NCBI GenBank assembly: GCA_002389295.1
Contig: DGOE01000159.1
Span: 7,966-16,240, forward strand
DNA: 8,275 nt
Reading direction: 5' to 3'
DNA from: Flavobacteriales bacterium UBA4474
Lineage (GTDB): Bacteria > Bacteroidota > Bacteroidia > Flavobacteriales_D > Sanyastnellaceae
Positions 5,788 to 8,275 of the stretch are shown piece after piece (the stretch's first letter is position 1; the number at the start of each line of letters is the position of its first letter). The notes beneath the pieces are model-generated. The model searched no databases and was not told the DNA's origin. It worked only from the letters and a program-made list of their open reading frames with translations. The position numbers and the translations under genes were made by a program.

Positions 5788-7598
5788 GGCGTTTCAGCGA
5801 CCTATTCAAGCTGGTCCTCCAATACCGGCTCAATCTCATTGGCAACATCGCCTTCAACGCGCTGGGGTCGGTGCTTTCGCTTTTTACTTTTCTGGCCATC
5901 GTGCCTTTTTTGCGCATCCTGTTTCGCACGGGTGACGCTGCCGAAGCGTCTGGCGGAGAATCCAACGCGGCCTTCGCCCGCATCACGGAGGCCCTCGACG
6001 CCTTCGTTGCGGCGCATGGCGCAGAGCAAGCCTTACTGGCCATGTGCGCGGCCATCGCCATTCTCGCATTGGTCAAAAACGCGGTGACCTACTTGTCGTT
6101 CTACAGCCTCGCCACCATCCGTACAGGTGTGGCGCGCGACCTCCGCGGTCAGCTGTTCGACCGCATCCTCGCCCTGCCCGTCGGGTACTTTACCGAGCAG
6201 CGCAAGGGCGACCTCATCAGCCGGATGACCAACGACCTGATGGAGGTCGAATTCAGCGTCATTGGGACCCTCGAGGTCCTGTTCAAGGCGCCCATCATGA
6301 TCCTGCTCTCGCTGGTGACGCTGTTTGCCATCAGTTGGGAATTGACGCTGTTTGCCCTGGTCTTCATGCCGATATCCGGCTTCATCATCTCCCGAATCGC
6401 CACGGCACTGCGCGGGGCTGCCGGGAGGGGCAAGGCCAGGTTGGGGGACCTGATCAGCCGCTTGGAGGAGACCCTCGGCGCCATCGTGGTGGTCAAAGCC
6501 TTTGACGCCGCCCCTCGGTTTCGGGGCCGCTTTGCCGAGCACAACGAGGGCTACTTCCGGCTCATGCGCAAGCTCTACAAGCGCGAATACCTGAGCTCAC
6601 CGGTCAGCGAATTCGTATCCATGACGGTCATTGCCATCCTGCTCGCGGTGGGTGGCCGTCTGGTCCTGCGCGGCGAAGGGTTGGAGGGTGAACTCTTCAT
6701 CGGTTACCTGGTCGTTTTTAGCCAAATCATACCCCCGGCCCGGTCGCTGAGCGATGCCATCTTTAAGGTGCAAAAGGGCGCGGCCTCCCTCGACAGGCTC
6801 GATGAAGTGCTCCAGGCCGAGGTCACGGTTGCCGAGCCCATCAGCCCCCAGCCGCTCAACTTTGACCGCGAGATCAGTTTCGAGGGCGTGGACTTTGCTT
6901 ATCCCGCCGCCTCCGAGTCCGCCCTGACGGGCTTTGGGCTGAACGTTGCCAAAGGCGAAACCGTCGCCCTCGTTGGCGCTTCTGGAAGCGGCAAGACCAC
7001 AGTGGCCAGGCTGCTGCTGCGCTTGTACGACCCCCAGCAAGGCGCCGTTCGGATCGACGGGGTAGACCTGCGCGATGCCGCCAGCGGTGACCTGCGCCGC
7101 CTCATCGGGTTTGTGACGCAGGATCCGCTGCTGTTTAACGATTCCGTGGCGGCCAACATCGCGCTTTTCGACCCTCACCTCGACGCTGCGCGCATCGCCA
7201 AGGTGGCGGAAATCGCCAACGCGACGGACTTCATAGACCAGCTGCCCGAAGGGATGGACACCCCCATTGGCGACAGCGGCGGCCGGCTGTCGGGCGGCCA
7301 ACGGCAGCGGCTGGCCATTGCCCGGGCGCTCTATCACGACCCGCCCATCCTCGTGCTCGATGAGGCCACCAGCGCCCTCGATGCAGAGGGCGAGCGGCTG
7401 GTTCAAGGGGCCATCGAAAGGGTCATGGAGGGCCGCACCGCCATCGTCATTGCACACCGCCTGTCTACCGTGCGCCGCGCGGACCGCATCGTTGTCATGG
7501 AAGAGGGGCGCATCGTGGAATCAGGCACCCACGAGGCGCTGATGGCCGCCTCTGGCCGCTACCACGGGATGGTGGCACTCCAACAACTCGAGGGCTGA
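5784..7598 (+). CDS. MsbA-type ABC exporter, fused permease and ATPase
   Basis: This is a 604-residue half-transporter that should work as a homodimer in the inner membrane. Residues 1-330 are the transmembrane domain, with hydrophobic segments near 17-46, 81-110, 165-204 (two segments), 274-294 and 303-320. Residues 360-604 are the ATPase. Its motifs are the A-loop Tyr373, Walker A GASGSGKTT (398-406), Q-loop Gln446, signature LSGGQRQR (502-509), Walker B ILVLDEATSALD (522-533, Asp526 and Glu527) and H-loop His558. All ATPase residues are intact, so it should be active. The architecture is that of MsbA or lipid exporters. Lipid A core flipping is likely but not proven, and a multidrug role remains possible, so no symbol is given. 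The start overlaps the purB stop as ATGA, which implies translational coupling. The stop is 53 bases before the DUF983 gene. Confidence 0.93.
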   Translation: MRRFSDLFKLVLQYRLNLIGNIAFNALGSVLSLFTFLAIVPFLRILFRTGDAAEASGGESNAAFARITEALDAFVAAHGAEQALLAMCAAIAILALVKNAVTYLSFYSLATIRTGVARDLRGQLFDRILALPVGYFTEQRKGDLISRMTNDLMEVEFSVIGTLEVLFKAPIMILLSLVTLFAISWELTLFALVFMPISGFIISRIATALRGAAGRGKARLGDLISRLEETLGAIVVVKAFDAAPRFRGRFAEHNEGYFRLMRKLYKREYLSSPVSEFVSMTVIAILLAVGGRLVLRGEGLEGELFIGYLVVFSQIIPPARSLSDAIFKVQKGAASLDRLDEVLQAEVTVAEPISPQPLNFDREISFEGVDFAYPAASESALTGFGLNVAKGETVALVGASGSGKTTVARLLLRLYDPQQGAVRIDGVDLRDAASGDLRRLIGFVTQDPLLFNDSVAANIALFDPHLDAARIAKVAEIANATDFIDQLPEGMDTPIGDSGGRLSGGQRQRLAIARALYHDPPILVLDEATSALDAEGERLVQGAIERVMEGRTAIVIAHRLSTVRRADRIVVMEEGRIVESGTHEALMAASGRYHGMVALQQLEG

Positions 7599-7601
7599 CT
7601 C

Positions 7602-7613
7602 CCCGGGCCCGGG
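7602..7613. repeat. 12-bp perfect palindrome
   Basis: CCCGGGCCCGGG is a perfect palindrome that is also two tandem CCCGGG units. It starts three bases after the exporter stop codon and ends directly before the TTG of the putative DUF983 promoter. It could be an operator, or chance in GC-rich DNA. It has no U-tract and would not make a good terminator. Confidence 0.5.
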
Positions 7614-7647
7614 TTGCACCGTCGCTGCGCCTGTCGCGGTAGCTTTG
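7614..7647 (+). promoter_or_regulatory. Bacteroidota-type promoter of the DUF983 gene
   Basis: TTG at 7614-7616 and TAGCTTTG at 7640-7647 are separated by 23 bases. This matches the published Bacteroidota consensus TTG-N17-23-TAnnTTTG, at the long end of the spacing range. Only four bases separate the -7 element from the GTG start at 7652, so transcription should begin on or beside the start codon. It implies that DUF983 can be expressed apart from the purB-exporter operon. Confidence 0.55.
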
Positions 7648-7651
7648 CCGT

Positions 7652-8053
7652 GTGAAACCACCGCGTTCCTACCTCGCGAGCATGCTGGGCAACCGCTGTC
7701 CTGGGTGCCGGGAAGCCCGCCTGTTCAAGGTGCGCAATCCCTATCGGTTGCGCAGCGTGAACGACATGCACGCCAGCTGTCCAAGGTGCGGCGTGAGTTT
7801 TCTGAGAGAGCCCGGCTTCTATTTCGGCGCCGCTTATGTCAACTACGCGATGACCGTCGCGCTGTGGGTGGCAGTGTTGGTGGCCTTGTATGTCTTCGGA
7901 GCGCTCGGGTGGATCACGTTCACCGGCTTGTTTGACCAACCTGAGACCGTGCTGTTCTCAGGCATCGCCACGCTGCTGTTGCTCCTGCCTCCGGTCCAAA
8001 GGCTGAGCCGGTCCATTTGGATCCACTTTTTCGTCCGGTACAGGGGGGGCTGA
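7652..8053 (+). CDS. DUF983 small zinc-ribbon membrane protein
   Basis: A 133-residue protein of the DUF983 family, whose function is unknown. Two cysteine pairs, CPGC (16-19) and CPRC (43-46), form a likely N-terminal zinc ribbon. They are followed by PGFYFGAAYVNYAM (54-67), which resembles the family core as I recall it. Two membrane segments lie near 63-84 and 99-115, and the C-terminus has LSRSIWIHFFVRY (118-130). I chose the GTG at 7652 because the residues before the first cysteine pair (RSYLASMLGNRC) align well with Bacteroidota family members from memory. An internal ATG at 7682 would remove part of this. The four-base spacing from the -7 element suggests a leaderless or nearly leaderless mRNA. 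It follows the exporter by 53 bases on the same strand, so a lipid or envelope role is conceivable but unproven. Confidence 0.9.
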   Translation: MKPPRSYLASMLGNRCPGCREARLFKVRNPYRLRSVNDMHASCPRCGVSFLREPGFYFGAAYVNYAMTVALWVAVLVALYVFGALGWITFTGLFDQPETVLFSGIATLLLLLPPVQRLSRSIWIHFFVRYRGG

Positions 8054-8088
8054 GCTCGCCTCGGCTTTGGCAAGGGGGTAAAAAGAGA

Positions 8089-8115
8089 AAGGGCCCTCGC
8101 GTTCGAGAGCCCCTT
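8089..8115. terminator. Rho-independent terminator hairpin, possibly bidirectional
   Basis: The stem pairs CTCG (8096-8099) with CGAG (8104-8107) around a CGTT loop. After a C/A mismatch, GGGC (8091-8094) pairs with GCCC (8109-8112), and AA/TT pairs follow across a bulged C. It lies 35 bases after the DUF983 stop. On the plus strand the following bases are only moderately U-rich (CGTTT). On the minus strand the stem is followed directly by TTTCTCTTTTT (8090 to 8080), a better U-tract, so it may stop transcripts from the right more strongly than those from DUF983. Confidence 0.65.
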
Positions 8116-8129
8116 CGTTTCACCAAATC

Positions 8130-8152
8130 GCCTGTTCCCTTGCGGGAGCGGC
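8130..8152. other. Stable hairpin of unknown role
   Basis: GCC (8130-8132) pairs with GGC (8150-8152), and GTTCCC (8134-8139) pairs with GGGAGC (8144-8149) around a TTGC loop. One T is bulged and one pair is G-U. No U-tract follows on either strand, so it is not a standard terminator. It could be part of a structured RNA or untranslated region. Confidence 0.4.
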
Positions 8153-8201
8153 TGTAACCAAAACCATGTCCCTTTACTGTGGGGCCTCCTCTGAGGTTAC
8201 A
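8153..8201. repeat. Inverted repeat enclosing a 35-base loop
   Basis: TGTAACC (8153-8159) and GGTTACA (8195-8201) are perfectly complementary over 7 bases. The enclosed bases contain a smaller possible stem, CCTC (8185-8188) with GAGG (8193-8196), which would compete with the outer arm. It directly adjoins the hairpin at 8130-8152. The arms could be a protein-binding dyad or an RNA stem. Confidence 0.35.
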
Positions 8202-8212
8202 AAATCCTTCAT
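8174..8212 (-). other. Possible 12-codon leader-like ORF on the minus strand
   Basis: An ATG at 8212 follows a run of A residues, the kind of A-rich context that favours initiation in Bacteroidota. It encodes MKDFVTSEEAPQ then TAA. In the same frame a second short ORF (MVLVTAAPAREQAIW, 8120-8167) follows after two codons, and then comes the terminator hairpin with its minus-strand U-tract. The frame is also open upstream to the window edge, so it could instead be the end of a gene from the right. Short frames like these arise easily by chance, and nothing shows translation. Confidence 0.15.
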
Positions 8213-8275
8213 TTTTTTTGCTGACTTATGTATAAAACACTGTAAACAAGATGTTTGCGCGTAGAAATATTTTTT

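Larger units (their letters stand above)
8054..8275. other. Gene-free tail with AT-rich right end
   Basis: After the DUF983 stop there is no convincing gene up to the window edge. The left half holds the terminator, a second hairpin and an inverted repeat. The right part (about 8200-8275) turns sharply AT-rich against the GC-rich genes, with eight T residues at 8212-8219. This fits a promoter region for a gene beyond the edge. GATGTTTG at 8250-8257 is one defined base from the -7 consensus but has no TTG at the proper distance. A 32-codon plus-strand frame at 8166-8264 is probably fortuitous. Confidence 0.6.

Noticed and set aside
6597..7457. 286-codon minus-strand frame inside the exporter gene
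   Set aside because: The exporter frame is continuous with all ATPase motifs, and the antisense frame has no domain signal.
8091..8126. GTTCGA followed by CACCA, resembling a tRNA T-loop and 3' end
   Set aside because: The five bases on either side of the would-be T-loop do not pair, and no acceptor, D or anticodon arms can be built. The bases form a simple terminator hairpin instead.
8185..8219. Plus-strand terminator made of the CCTC/GAGG stem and the eight T residues
   Set aside because: The stem is only four pairs and the T-run begins 15 bases after it, too far for intrinsic termination.
8166..8264. 32-codon plus-strand ORF in the AT-rich tail
   Set aside because: It crosses the T-run and hairpin arms, matches no known protein that I recognise, and its length is within chance expectation in AT-rich DNA.

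Overview
This window looks like an ordinary chromosomal stretch of a GC-rich member of the Bacteroidota, possibly Flavobacteriales-like. Four things point that way. No gene has a convincing Shine-Dalgarno sequence. Exact copies of the Bacteroidota -7 promoter element (TAnnTTTG) lie before two genes. The SmpB, DUF983 and MsbA-like proteins read like the Bacteroidota versions of their families. A secreted arylsulfotransferase-like protein sits at the left edge. The lineage is inferred from recall of these families, not from a search.

Layout, left to right: (1) the N-terminal 416 residues of a secreted arylsulfotransferase-like beta-propeller protein on the minus strand, cut by the window edge; (2) smpB on the plus strand, the tmRNA-binding trans-translation factor; (3) an uncharacterised 188-residue, probably helical protein on the minus strand; (4) pyrD on the plus strand, class 2 dihydroorotate dehydrogenase; (5) a metallo-beta-lactamase-fold hydrolase on the minus strand; (6) purB on the plus strand, adenylosuccinate lyase; (7) an MsbA-type ABC exporter, coupled to purB by an ATGA overlap; (8) a small DUF983 zinc-ribbon membrane protein with its own promoter; (9) a 222-base gene-free tail with a terminator hairpin, a second strong hairpin, an inverted repeat and an AT-rich end.

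The first six genes alternate strand strictly, giving three compact divergent promoter regions (72, 95 and 65 bases) and two nearly gapless convergent junctions (12 and 0 bases). The only clear operon is purB plus the exporter. Functionally the window is mixed housekeeping: one pyrimidine step, one purine step, ribosome rescue, and envelope or lipid export. No pathway unites the genes.

I see no CRISPR array, insertion sequence, phage gene, tRNA or rRNA, and no clear previously undescribed multi-gene system. The points most worth a second look are the structured tail at 8054-8275, which may hold a minus-strand small transcript; the conserved-looking unknown protein at 1773-2339; and the promoter elements that sit almost on top of start codons.
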